This document shows positions 1 to 11,801 of a stretch of 64,000 nucleotides of DNA, one piece after another (positions within the stretch are counted from its first letter, which is position 1; the number at the start of each line of letters is the position of its first letter). The position numbers were made by a program, and so were the translations under genes. The notes under the pieces were generated by a model, which saw nothing but the letters and a program-made list of their open reading frames with translations, was not told the origin of the DNA and searched no databases. This stretch comes from Hirundichthys speculiger (Eukaryota; Chordata; Actinopteri; Beloniformes; Exocoetidae). The stretch spans positions 1,674,001-1,738,000 of the forward strand of contig JAGFBZ010000865.1 in NCBI GenBank assembly GCA_018398805.1. Direction: 5' to 3'.

Positions 1-1443
1 TCGCACTTGTGATAACAACAATGCAGTTGTTACACTGGTGCTTATGTTGGTCTTGCACTACTTTGCTACAATTCATGAAAGCAGCATTTCACAAAAATTA
101 TAAATAATACAACTAACCCAACCCGCTGGTTGCAGTCTTTGAAAGTCTCCATACGACTTCAGATGCATGTATTTATGTATGTAGATTTTTATTTTTGCAG
201 GCGGTTAAAGTGACACACTTGAATTAATATCTGCAGTGTTTGAATATAATTTACAAATCCATATTTGTAATAGTTGTGCGTTAACTATTAAAACTATTTT
301 TTGCACTTCATTATATGTAGTTTCTATATCTGGCAAGCCCAGTTAAAGTCTGTTCAAGGTGGGTGCACAGTCAGTTTTTTTGTTTTACTTGGCCTTCAAG
401 CAGGTGTACTTGGGCTTATTATCCTGCTGAAGTATGAATTCTTTTCCTCAAAGATTCAAACCAGAGGATGTAGCATATCCATGACATATTTTGATGTGGT
501 CTCAGACTCATGAGCCCCACCGCATTTACATGCTAAGCTTTTCCAGGTGACAGGAGCAACAGATAGTTCTGTAAAAGTAGAACTCGTGGCAGTGGTGAAG
601 TGTTTCATGGCCCTACAAAGCATACCTTCATTTAAACTGCCTATGTAAAATCAAAGAGGAAACCCTACACAACACATCTCTGAGACTAATGAGATGAGAC
701 AAACACAAACCACAAGTAGCAACAGAAAGACTTCTGGTCCTGTCAGACATCATGGCAAGCTCACTTAACGTAAATAAACTCTTACAATTGGCAGAAAGAG
801 GGAACGAGAGTATGTTTTGCCATAATAGTGTGCCACTGTGGATTTTAATTGTGGTGTGCCTAGAAAGCCTCCACCGATCAGAGGGATTATTGTGGCATGT
901 TTCAGGGTGACCGCAAAGGAACAAAAAGACAAAATCTGCGCCAATAAACCAGCCGTGATGCAACCACTTAGCTGTTTTAGCAGCAACAGAACTATCACAG
1001 GGCTTTCCACAGCAGACCCCCATTCCTGCATACTCTCTCCTTTAGGTTTTTATTCCAGGCTTTTTTTTTTTAACCCTCTTTTCTGTCCTCTCTTTTTCTT
1101 CCTTTCCTTCCCTCTCTATAGTGATGCTCTCAGTAGCCCTCCCTCCTTCTCCTTCTGGTGTCACTCAGCCCATCTGGGCTGTCTGGTGGAGTTGGGAGCA
1201 TCGGTCCCTGTCAGGGGAGCTCAGTGGGGCCTTGTTGAAGACACAAAGGGCGGATTACTGCAGCTGCCAGTCACACTAAGACCCATACAGCAACTCTTCG
1301 GAGTCTATTCCAGTGTCCTCAGCCCTCACAGCCAACCCTATTGCAAAGGGACATCATTAGCTCAACACAAAGAAGCCACCTCCTCACTCCATCTTAAGCA
1401 TCACTGTAATAAGGCTCACAAATAGCCTGATTAGTGAAGATGA
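1..1443. other. Upstream intergenic DNA, no gene seen
   Basis: AT-rich single-copy-looking DNA. The longest open frame (838-1425, +) has a composition dominated by Phe/Leu/Ser from pyrimidine tracts and no recognisable domain, so I do not call it a gene. Confidence 0.6.
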
Positions 1444-1708
1444 TACACTCTCAGAAAAGAAAGTACAGAATTGTACCTTTAGAGGTACAATGGCTTGTCA
1501 CTGGGGCAGTACCCTCAGAAGGTACAGTTTTGTACCCTTTTGTACCTTTTGTACCCACTTGAGTACATATATGTACCTTTTGGACCATCAAAAAGGTACA
1601 TATAGGTACCTTAAAGTCCAATAATTAACCCTAGGGGGTACATTTGTGTAGATTGTACCTCAGGGGACAAAAAAGGACTCGTACTGTACCCCTATTTCTG
1701 AGAGTGTA
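1444..1708. mobile_element. Short TA-flanked inverted-repeat element (MITE)
   Basis: The ends are perfect inverted copies: TACACTCTCAGAAA at 1444-1457 and TTTCTGAGAGTGTA at 1695-1708. The outermost TA on each side fits a TA target duplication, typical of Tc1/mariner-type non-autonomous elements. There is no transposase frame. The interior is filled with GTACC/GGTAC pentamers in both orientations. Family assignment is inference from the termini. Confidence 0.75.
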
Positions 1709-2417
1709 TGCATGTGTAATGTATGCTAAAGCAGTGTCATCTGCTTAAAATGGGAAAGGAAGGTATTATTAGAGATGCTTTGTTTCTGGGGGCATGTTTC
1801 ACTGAAGTCTCCTTGTTTTTTCATGGTCATGCTCACTCTTGTGTGCATGTCTGTTGTTTCCAAGTTGCCTGTTGTTGATATTACATGGACAATACAAGCA
1901 AAAATGACAACTTTTAGTTGTTTGTCACCTATATATACAGTCAAAGTCCTTATTAAGCATCGATACACAAAGCAAGATACACAAAGATCAAAAGTCAAAT
2001 ATTTACATTTAGATGTTTCCTAGTTCCTTTAAATCAAACTCCCCCACTCTGATGGATGGATGGATAGTTAAGAGTAAGCCTCATAAAACTATAATGCTTA
2101 ACTGCAAGGTTGGATTACATATTGAATGATTTTAATTATACATCAAAAGGTGATCTTTAATTGGTCTTTCCAGGAGAGTTTCACTACATGTCTTGATGAC
2201 AGCAAGTGCATACTATTCTTTTTTGATCTGAAATTAGATTTTGCAAGACGAAAGGACTCCCCACCCAAGACTATCACTCCATAAAACTATCACAAAACAC
2301 ATGGTTACCTTATTTTTGTTTTCTTAAAAGCTTTTTGTATCATTGAGAAACAAACACAAACATGAACTGCCCTAGATAACGTTTGTTGTGAACAGGGGAA
2401 AGTCAAATATGCCAAAC

Positions 2418-2600
2418 ATGGTATCCACTGGGTGGCAGCACCAGTCGAAACTGGTCATTACAGCTGCATTTGAGGCTTTTGCGTGTCCTGCAAACTTCTG
2501 GTTTTGAAGTGACTATGCAAACTCCCAAAGACTTGGAAGGTGCCGCATCAGCGTGAGGGTAAGGGTAAAATGGGGAAGAATATCGACATGGTGAACCTCA
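2418..2600. repeat. Dispersed repeat, copy 1
   Basis: The stretch containing TCCACTGGGTGGCAGC and, about 80 bases on, AACTTCTGGTTTTGAAG recurs in the same order at 33383-33560 with scattered differences. The shared blocks in two distant places show a dispersed repeat family. Class is unknown; no coding frame is seen. Confidence 0.65.
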
Positions 2601-2805
2601 CAAGAAATTCCAGGCTATGTTCCCGTCAATTCAGCAAGGAACAGGTCAATACTGACTTCGAGACGAGAGGTGATCCTGTCTACTTCTACTGGAATAACTG
2701 GAGAAAGCCATAGTGGAGAGAAAGACACATGTCTGTGAAGCCCAGATGAGTGTGAGTTCTGCTCCTTACACATCATGTGCCCTGGTACTTGGGTTGCTCC
2801 AACTG

Positions 2806-2957
2806 AATTGAATTGAATTGAATTGAATTGCTAGCGATCTGTCCAGGGTGTACCGTTGCCTTTTGGCCAAGGAGAGCTGGGATAGGCTCCAGCAGATCCC
2901 CAGGACCCTAAATAAGAGTAAGCCAGTCGACCTATAGCTAATAGATGGATGGATGAA
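2806..2957. repeat. AATTG microsatellite plus fish-type repeat tail
   Basis: Five AATTG units (2806-2830) run into a segment with GGGATAGGCTCCAGCAG and end in an ATGGATGG run. This combination of a conserved 'ggataggctccagc' block followed by a GGAT-rich tail is a familiar dispersed repeat in teleost genomes. A related GGAT run lies at about 2050-2068. Confidence 0.6.
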
Positions 2958-5900
2958 TTTAATTTATTGAAGATATGCAACAAGCAGATTGTCTGTCCAT
3001 CCATCAACAAACTTCAGCTAAGCAGAAGTGCCCATTTCTCTGTCTCCCTAGCCATCTCCTCTTGAATAACTGGTAGGATGCGAAGGCATTCCCAGAACAG
3101 CTGAAAGCCTCTCAATGAGCAGAACGAGTGACTCTTTTCTTAGTTACACATCAACCTTAGTTGTTTTAAAATATGACATATAAATACAGTTGACCTTGAC
3201 CTTGAAAGATATAACCTCTTCACCCTGTGCTGCCTCAAGGCCGTCACCCAGTTTGGGAGGCAACTTAACCAGATGCCTGAACCACATAAGCTGGCTCGTC
3301 TCGATGTGGAGGAGCAGAAGCGAATCTGAGCCCTCCTCTCTTGACTCTAATGCCCAGACTACACTGCACAATTATGGGCTGTTGCAGATGAAAGATGACC
3401 ATTGTCGAGGAGTTGTTGCTTTAGTCGTAGCTCCCCATTGGTGCCCTTATGTTGTACACTGTGAGTGGTTTGGAGACAACCTTCTCAAAGGTCTTATGAC
3501 CAAGGTTTCCCTGACAGTGTCAAAACTCCCATGACTTTGGCAACTGACTTGCCAATTAAAATGGAACAGGAAATTACATATTGATGAATGCAAACTGCCT
3601 CTTCTCTTGAACCATGACAGGGACCACATTCTCCTCCTCACTTCTTCTTTTCTGAAGTATTTTCAAGTATTTCAAGTATTTACATAAAAACTATGACTAA
3701 TGTGCGGTTCATTTTCTGGTTTTGCTTAATGCTGATTACTTACTATCAGCGCAGACTAATAACACTATTTTACATCTGCCATATTCTACGATTCAGGGAA
3801 TATCTCATCATTGCAAATTCTGCACATGCTGTTCTTGACATTGTGTCTAAGATTAAGTAGATGCAATTTGTACAATGGGAGATATAATAATTTTTTATGA
3901 CTGTAGAACTCATGGCATTTAATATTCATGCAGGTTACCCAAAACAAGACATGACTTTTCAGTGTAACTGTCCACTATAAAACAAAGGGAAATGGTTCCA
4001 AAAAACATGTATTCCTTAAAACATCAGGGGAAAGACATTTAGATTTCAAATAGATATACTAACTTTCTACAAAGACTAGAAACTACATGCCTTTATTGAC
4101 TGTCACTGCCTTAACCAATGAAATCTTAACATTTAATGCACACATTATCACTGACCTGGGGAATTCTCATAACATGAGAAGTCTTTGACTGTGTTGAATT
4201 AAAGCAAGGGATGATGTAAAACTGAGGCTCAAGGGCTCGATGAAGAGGTTTGGAATGTCTTTTAAGTCTGAACCAGGACCAGTGGCAGTCTACAAAGGGA
4301 GGAAACATTCCCATGTTTTATTTGAAGTGGGAGGGATCTATGCCTACGGAAATGTGTGAACATTTGAGTGTCATTTCCAGAGGACTGGAATCTCCTAAAT
4401 CATTATCTGGACTGTATATCTGACATCTATTGGTCTCGTTGTCTTTGCATCTCACAAAGAAAAAAAAAAGATGGGGGAAGTAGCAAAGGCATTTCCATAA
4501 AAATCAAACGTTTTAACAGAGGCAAATCCAGATGATGATGAAAAAAGAATGGGCAAGAAAGTGTTGTTTGTGAGCATCAATTTAAGTCACTGCCAGTGGA
4601 GTTCAGAAATCTGAATAAGGCTAATAACACATTGACATCCTTTGTGATGCATATTATTGATACACAAAAAATGTCAACTTATTTATCCATATATTTATCT
4701 AAGTATCTGAAATTTGTTCACAACATTTGGTTATGCTTTATCAAATTGTCATAAGTGAAGTGGTGCAGAAAAATCACTCTCACAGGCCTTTTCGTGACTA
4801 GACTTTATGAAGCAGATGTCAGGGCAAGAACGACTTTGGCACAGCCACTTTACTATACTTCCACTGGGATTTTACAGTTTCAAATTTGGCTCAAATTGGG
4901 CCACAACATGAATTAGTATGAGGCTAAGAGTTCAAATACTCTACTGGTCACATATTAAAATACAATTAGCAAAAAGACTAACAAACTGTCAGTTTACAAT
5001 ACACTGTATATGTTTAAATTCATAAACAGTACCTGCAATCACATGTTGGAGCTCAAAGGAACTGGGAGAGGAAAATATGACATTTTCAGTTTAAAGTCAG
5101 ACTAGAAATGAAGGCCAGTTACTGAGAGACGGGCCCAGCCTTTGATCTTCCCTGCTAGACCGACAAGAACAATAAAACACTCATTTACAATTACATGAAG
5201 TCATAGATGTATACACAAATATGAAGCTCAACAAAACCTTTTTCCACACAGACATAATCAGAAAAAACTTTTAAACTGGTGTTTGTATGTATTTGAAACA
5301 AGACCTTGGAGAATTTAAAAATGTACTTTTAATAGAAAATAAATTCCAAAATTGGTTGTCACTGCTTTTATATGAAGCAATTAAAATGTGGGAAGGCTAA
5401 GCAATTTATGCTGGTCTATTCAAGATTTTCTTATTTTTCCTTGCCTGAGGCCTGCCAAGAAGAAATGGCCAATTGCCGTAATTTCTTCATGTTGGGAGAC
5501 GTTGGGGGAAAGTCCTTACACAAGGGGAAAAAATGCTTCACTTCCTCAGGTTGAAAGACTTAAGCACTGCCTGCTCACCTAAAAATAAAAAAGAAAAAAC
5601 AAGTCACTTATTTAATGCTTCCTAAATACAACAAGGGAACAGAGCCAAGGTGCTCAACTAAACCTGTCAAATTGGCAGCTTGAGCCTGTGTCTGGAAATA
5701 CCTCCCTCTCTAGTAACAACTCCTGGGAATTATGGGCTTTTCCTCTGTGAGACTAGAAGAAATCAATCAGCATGAGTAAGTATCACACTCCAGTGGTTTT
5801 AACAGTTAATATCCTGATTGTGCACACAGGAAATCAGCCACCAGCTTGGTTAAATATAGCCTGTTCAAGCTCTTTACACAGGACGTGTTTAGCTGTGGGC

Positions 5901-7181
5901 CCTTGGACCCACTGGTCTCCATCACATTACAGATGGCAACATTCAAATAGAATCGTTGTCCATGGAAAATGTTCAATGTGAATGTATAAAACAAAATGCT
6001 TGCAAACAAAATGTATTTCCTTTGTTTGCCAAAAAGTTTAATGTGTCATTGAATGCAAATGCTAAGTTTCGATATATCTTTTTAAAGCCACGCTATTTTA
6101 AAAAAATTCTTGATTGTTAATTGGTCTCCCTAAAAAAACAAATGGTGTAAAGAGCAACAATTAAATACTCTCAACAAAACTGAAGGGGGAAATTAAGTAT
6201 GTACATAGTCGGAAAAGTCAGAACAAATTGGGAATTACTACCCAATTGAAATTGTGTTTTGGAGTTTCTTTTAATGTCAGTGTTTAGGTTCAGAAATGTC
6301 ATGGTTCCTAAATGTTTCTATGATTCAGTCTTATCCTTAGACTATATAAGAAGAACTGAGTAAACCCTATGTGGTGTCTCTCATAACTTTCTGAAGTGTG
6401 CCTTTGAAGCCAAATTTTCATCTCTCTCTGCCTGGTACCATGTTGGCTGGTACTGATGCTGCCCAATCCTGCTTAATCCAAAGATGGGCAAATGGGTGGA
6501 ACAAGCAGACCTGAAAACCGGCTGGAAACCTGCCCACACTAGTTCAGCTACCTCAAGTAAGCCATTTAAGCTCAGCTGGCTTAGTTTATGCAAATCTATG
6601 ATGCTAGGTAATGTTACCTTACATTCATTCTGATTAAAATCTGTGCAAACATCATCATTTCAAATGTTGCTACCAAATCGAAATCCAAAACGACTGCTGT
6701 CAGAGCTCAAATGAGGACTAAGCTTAGACGAACGGATAGAGCAATAGGTGGAGGAGCATATCAGAGCATGTTTCACTACCCATTGGGTTATGGTCCGGTT
6801 AGTCACCTAAGAAGGGTCCTGAAAGACCAAAGTGAAGGTCGGTTGACAAGATGGATGCAACTACCACAAAAAGTAGAAGCTGATGAACTACAGGAAATCC
6901 AACTGGCATCTTCTGGATAGCCCTGGCTAGTAGCATTCAACTGCAGGTGGCTAAGGTTCACAGGCCAACCCAAAACCAGTTATAGTGGTTTCTTAGTACA
7001 GTTAACAGGACAACAAGACATAATAACTTTAAAATTTAAAAAAAAATATGCTCTATTAGTTCTTTATTAACAGCTCAGAAGTCAAGACAGTGCTACGCAC
7101 TATGTATCTATCGTGATGACAGCTAGTCATTAACCACAGCCAGCCGTCAAACAAAAGATCATGCCCATACTTATGCATATA
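2958..7181. other. Intergenic DNA, no gene seen
   Basis: No protein or RNA gene is supported. A perfect TCF/LEF octamer CTTTGATC, preceded by C, is at 5140-5147. Open frames here are under 115 codons and resemble no family I recognise. Confidence 0.5.
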
Positions 7182-8202
7182 CAACCCCAATTCCAAAAAA
7201 GTTGGGAAGCTATGTAAAACGTAAATAAGAACAGAATGCAATAATTTTGAATCTCATGAACCCATATTTATTCACAACAGAACATAAAGAACATAAGAGA
7301 TGTTGAAACCGAGACATTTTACCATTTCATGGAAAACATTAGCTCATTGTCATTTTGATAGCAGCAACACATCTCAGAAAAGTTGAAACAAGGACAACAA
7401 AAGGCTGAAAAAAATAATTGGGACAAATCAAAAACAAATGGAATAACATTTGACAACTGATTAGGTTAGATGGCAAAAGGTCAATAATGTGACTGGGCAT
7501 ACATGGAGCATTTCAGAGAGGAAGAGGCTCTCAGATTTAAAGATGGGCAGAGGTTCACCAACCTGTTCAAAAAGCCACAAATGTGTAAGCTGCCTGTGTG
7601 GGCAGCTTACACATCTGGAAAGGCACCATCAATGCTAAAGAGGTTTTAGAACAAGATGTGCTCCCATCCAGACAACGTCTCTTTCAGGGACGACCCTGCG
7701 TATTTCAGTAAGACAATGCTAAATCACATACTGCATCCATCACAACAGCATGGTTATGCAGCAGAAGAGTCTGTCCAGACCTTTCACCAACAGAAAACAT
7801 TTGGCACATCATAAAACAAAAACTCTGGTGACGAAGGCCCAGGACTGTTGAGCAGCTAGAATCCTAGATCAGACAAGAATGGGACAACATTCCCCTCCTA
7901 AAACTCCAAGCAACTGATCTTCTCACTTCCTAGATGTTTACAGACAGTTGTTAAAAGAAGAGGGGATCATCCACAAAGGTAAACATCACCTTGTTCCAAC
8001 TTTTTTTGAGATGTGTTGCTGCCATCAAATTCAAAATGAACTAATATTTTTCATTATATTGTGGAATGTGTCAGTTTCAACATCTGATATATCCTTTATG
8101 TTCTGTTATGAATAAAATATGGTTCGTGAAATTTTCAAATAATTGCATTCTCTCTTTATTTATGTTTTACACAGCATCTCAACTGTTTTAGGATTGGGGT
8201 TG
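7182..8202. mobile_element. Non-autonomous Tc1/mariner-like element with long inverted ends
   Basis: It begins CAACCCCAATTCC and ends with the inverted counterpart (…GGATTGGGGTTG), with TA on both sides (7180-7181 and 8203-8204). The inverted similarity extends about 70 bases at each end and resumes further in ('cagcaacacatctcagaaaa' near 7363 against 'ttttgagatgtgttgctg' near 8006). The roughly 1-kb element has no intact transposase frame; the interior near 7740-7960 may be decayed coding sequence. A shorter decayed relative lies downstream of LEF1 at 60375-60615. Confidence 0.8.
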
Positions 8203-11200
8203 TATATGTAGCCTTATATAATTTTAAAAATTCACCCTCCATAAAGTTGCCATGGATGTGAAATCAATATCTGGAGACCAAAACGTTTTTTTGAACCAGG
8301 CTGTTTTTTTTATGTTTATTTCTGCAGCAAAGTTGGACAGTTTAACATGTCCCCAACACAGCATTTAGTCAGGAGTTTCCTATGAGATGGGAAACACTAT
8401 GGTGCAAATTGCAGCAGAAAAGCAAGATATTTCCCTCAAAATTTTAAAGACACAGGAAACTGTACTAAAAACAAAATGACTGTTGGAATTGTAGTCATCA
8501 AGAGGGTGGAAATGTGACTGGAAATTCAATATCTTTTGTGTAATGGATATATGAGCCATTTTAATCACCAGAGGGAATGATGTAACTTTGGACTGATCCC
8601 AGTTGCCTCCACTTAATAAATACACAAGAGTTTAGGACTGTCACACAGTCAAAATGTTGATCACATGTTAACTGTTATGCTACGGATATTTTCAGTTTTT
8701 TCATGTGCAGTTTTTTTTAAGTTTGTATACTTTTCCTGAAGGAAATATGGACCGCTCATATTATTGTGATAGAAAACACAAGATTACCAACAGATCCTTG
8801 CGTGAACCGATAGGATTATGGTTTGCACTGAAAGAAGGCATACCGTTTTTCAAAAGTTGATGCAATTTACTGAAGTATGTCCAGACAAAAAATGTCTGGA
8901 CATATTTTAGTAAAACTGCAACAGGGATAGAGTTTAAAAGATCCCTTTTCAACCATGTCTTTATAGCTCTGTTCAAAGCAGCTGGTTCATTCCTTCCTTC
9001 TCGCCCATGCTGTGTGCCTCTTTCAAAATTGCTGTTCAAGCTTTATGCAATGCATTTACGAGATAAGGTTTATACTGCATGACAAGAAATTGGGTGGAGG
9101 TAAAGATGGGCAGGTTTGACAACTCTTCCCCGATCTTGGGTCTGTGATGTCACAGACTTTTTAGACTTGGCCCACCCCAAACAAAGTGACTGGGTTATGT
9201 TATGTCGGGAGTTTTTGAGTCTGTAATTACTTCAAAGCAACTCAAGCACAGAAAAAGTTATTTTTCATAATGAGTCCCCTTTATATTGCAACATTTAACT
9301 TTGTCTAGGTTCTAATGTGTTGGCGATTCACCCATATAGCACTTGGTGTTTTATATAGTAAATTTCTTTATTTGGTATCTAGCACCTGGGAACAAGGAAC
9401 AAGCAACTCTTAAGGTATATCTAAGCCTGTGTGCAACCATAAACACATATCTTGTAAGTGTTTAATAGCCAGAGCTGCATTTCATTTTATTTTATCACAC
9501 ATGATAGTGAATTTCAAAGAGTCACCAGGAAGATCTAATCAATTTTCAAATTAAAACAACTTGTACTTCTACCCAGTAGTATACTTTTATCACAATATGC
9601 ATGGGCTTCCATACCAGGACTAGAATTCAACTGATTAAAGGATTTTTACCATGGACAAGGAGAGGTTCAGAGAAACAACAGGGTTTAGAAACAAACCTGA
9701 ATTTTGGATTGCTGAAATTTTGGAGACAGAAGATGACTGAACTAAATATGACATATAGTATCTGCCAGAATTATGCTTGGATTTTCAAAAGCTCCTGATG
9801 CAGTATGAAATAGATGAAATGAAACCGATTTAAAAAAAAAAAAAAAAAAGGCAGAAATTCTGAGTATAAAATTCTACTCAAGTTGATAAAATGCACAATC
9901 TAGCTTTCACGTGCATCTCATACCCAGGGTTTCCATAGGGAAATGTACCCAGGCCTGAACACACACACAAATACACAGTGAGTCAAAGTAGACAAGCTGT
10001 GTTTACTGTTTAGCCCTGCGTGCAGATGTGATGAGACATCCAAGCTGATAACACAGAGCCAGAGGTATTGCCGCTCCGTGTTTGATCTCAGGCAGCTCAG
10101 GCAGCCTAAGGCTGGGCAATGAGCACAGACAGAGGAGTGGGGTCAGTGAGGTGTGCAGCGTGCTTGATTACAGATTGGATGGGGGCTCCGTGACCTCTTA
10201 GCAGGTCATCTCTGACCCCTGACTCCTACACAGCAGGCCTTGATGCACTGCTCAGTGCTTTCTCCAATAACACGGTGGGATTAAAGGAGTGGCTGTGTGT
10301 GCTGAGCAGACTGGACCACTTCCCCTATGGCCCCGAAGAATGTAGCACGACACAGCAGCGCACAGTGAAGGACAGCTGGTGGTCAACCCTGGCCAGTCTG
10401 GAGACGTATGTAGGCCCTGCGCAATAAAAAGGAGTCTTGTCATGCTTATTCAACATAATCAATTCCTCCACTTGAGACTTCAGATCCAGCTGAATAGTTT
10501 AAAAAAAAAAAAAAAAAAAAATTGTATAGTCTTCCTAAACACGTTTCCATGACTTTGCTGAAAAAAATGTTAAGCTGGCCACTTTGGTAATTCTGGGTCA
10601 GTTCACTCAGGTGGGAACATTGTAATGCAGAAAAGACTTTACTCTTCCATAGTGCCAGTGAAGAAAACTCTATCAAAACTTTAACTCAGAAGTGGATGCA
10701 AAAACTGCAAAGGATTTTCCTCAAATTTTCCGTAAATCAGTAATCATTGTATTGCAATTTGAAATAGGTCATTTTGAATTGTTTGTTCAGCACACACGAA
10801 CTGACACAATACAAGCCAGACGTGTCATTTGGAAAGCTCAGTAGATTTCCAAAAGCTGGAGATAACTGAGCGTGCTCTGGAGAGAAGGTGGCTGTCCCAG
10901 CTGGGATGAAGTTTGTAGGTAAACACCCCCAGAGACAGTTTCCCCATAGGCACCTGGGTCAGCCAAGTGTTAATGCGCTCATTAGTCTTCTGGAGTGATA
11001 GCAAGACAGGGCTGCATGTACACGCAGAGAAGAGACAAGCTGCCTGATATAATATTATATGCCCCAGAGGATTTTTGTTTTGGCTTTAGCGAGTTAGTAG
11101 CTTCGAGCATCATTGCGCTGTGCAGACCTGCTGTGTTTTTTGACAATGAGAAGAGCCAGAGAGATAAAGATTTTGCCTGTGCATGTTTATCTGATGTCTG

Positions 11201-11561
11201 GCTATGATGACGGCATGCAAACTCTGTGTTTTTTTTTTTTAAGCCTGTAAGTTACTGTCTCATGCGTGAGAGAAAGCCGAGTCTTGTGGGAAAGGTAATC
11301 ACTAGCCTACTACTGTTCTCTTTTCAGTCAGCATCACTGAGTGGTGAAGATAGAAGGATGGAGTCAGGTGCCACTTGAATCACTCTGTAACTCTGCTTGT
11401 AAACAAAGGAGAAGTACAATTTCATATGTAAAAATGCTGCACTGTAATACTTCTTATCTACAGTAAAGGTCTGGAGAAGACAGGTTAACTTCTTTTGGTC
11501 CAGACTAAAACATCTCAACTATTAGCTTATCATTTTGCACAGCCATAGATTGTAGATGATT
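8203..11561. other. Intergenic DNA with a hairpin and A-tracts
   Basis: No gene is supported. Contents include a strong imperfect hairpin (8861-8920), A-tracts at 9832-9849 and 10501-10520, and a moderately GC-rich patch at 10000-10420 that could be regulatory. Confidence 0.5.
8861..8920. repeat. Imperfect hairpin of about 27-bp arms
   Basis: TATGTCCAGACA (8876-8887) pairs perfectly with TGTCTGGACATA (8893-8904) across a five-A loop. Pairing continues outward with a few mismatches to TGCA on each side. It could be a small fold-back element or a structured RNA; neither a transposon end nor a known small-RNA sequence is recognised. Confidence 0.6.
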
Positions 11562-11569
11562 ATCTATGC

Positions 11570-11793
11570 CACAGGTGTCAAACTGATCCTTGAAAGGGCC
11601 GTGTGGCAGCAGGTTTTTGTTCCAACCATGCAGCAACACAGCTGACTTGTTTTAGTCAATCAACTAGTTGTCTTTACTAAAGGTTTTAACCAGTTCATTT
11701 GATTGAATGAGACAAGTCAGCTGTGTTTCTGCATAGTTGGAACAAAAACCTGCAGCCACACGGCCCTTTCAGGGATCAGTTTCACATTTCCTG
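11570..11793. mobile_element. hAT-type miniature element with 8-bp target duplication
   Basis: The direct repeat ATCTATGC lies on both sides (11562-11569 and 11794-11801). The element starts CACAGGTGTCAAACTGATCC and ends with the imperfect inverse. The two arms of about 80 bases are near-perfect inverted copies, so the whole unit folds back on itself. An 8-bp duplication and a CAGGTGTCAAAC-like end are hallmarks of hAT elements. It has no coding frame. Confidence 0.88.
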
Positions 11794-11801
11794 ATCTATG
11801 C

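Noticed and set aside
838..1425. 195-codon open frame upstream of LEF1
   Set aside because: Its composition comes from pyrimidine tracts; no domain, splice context or family resemblance supports a gene.
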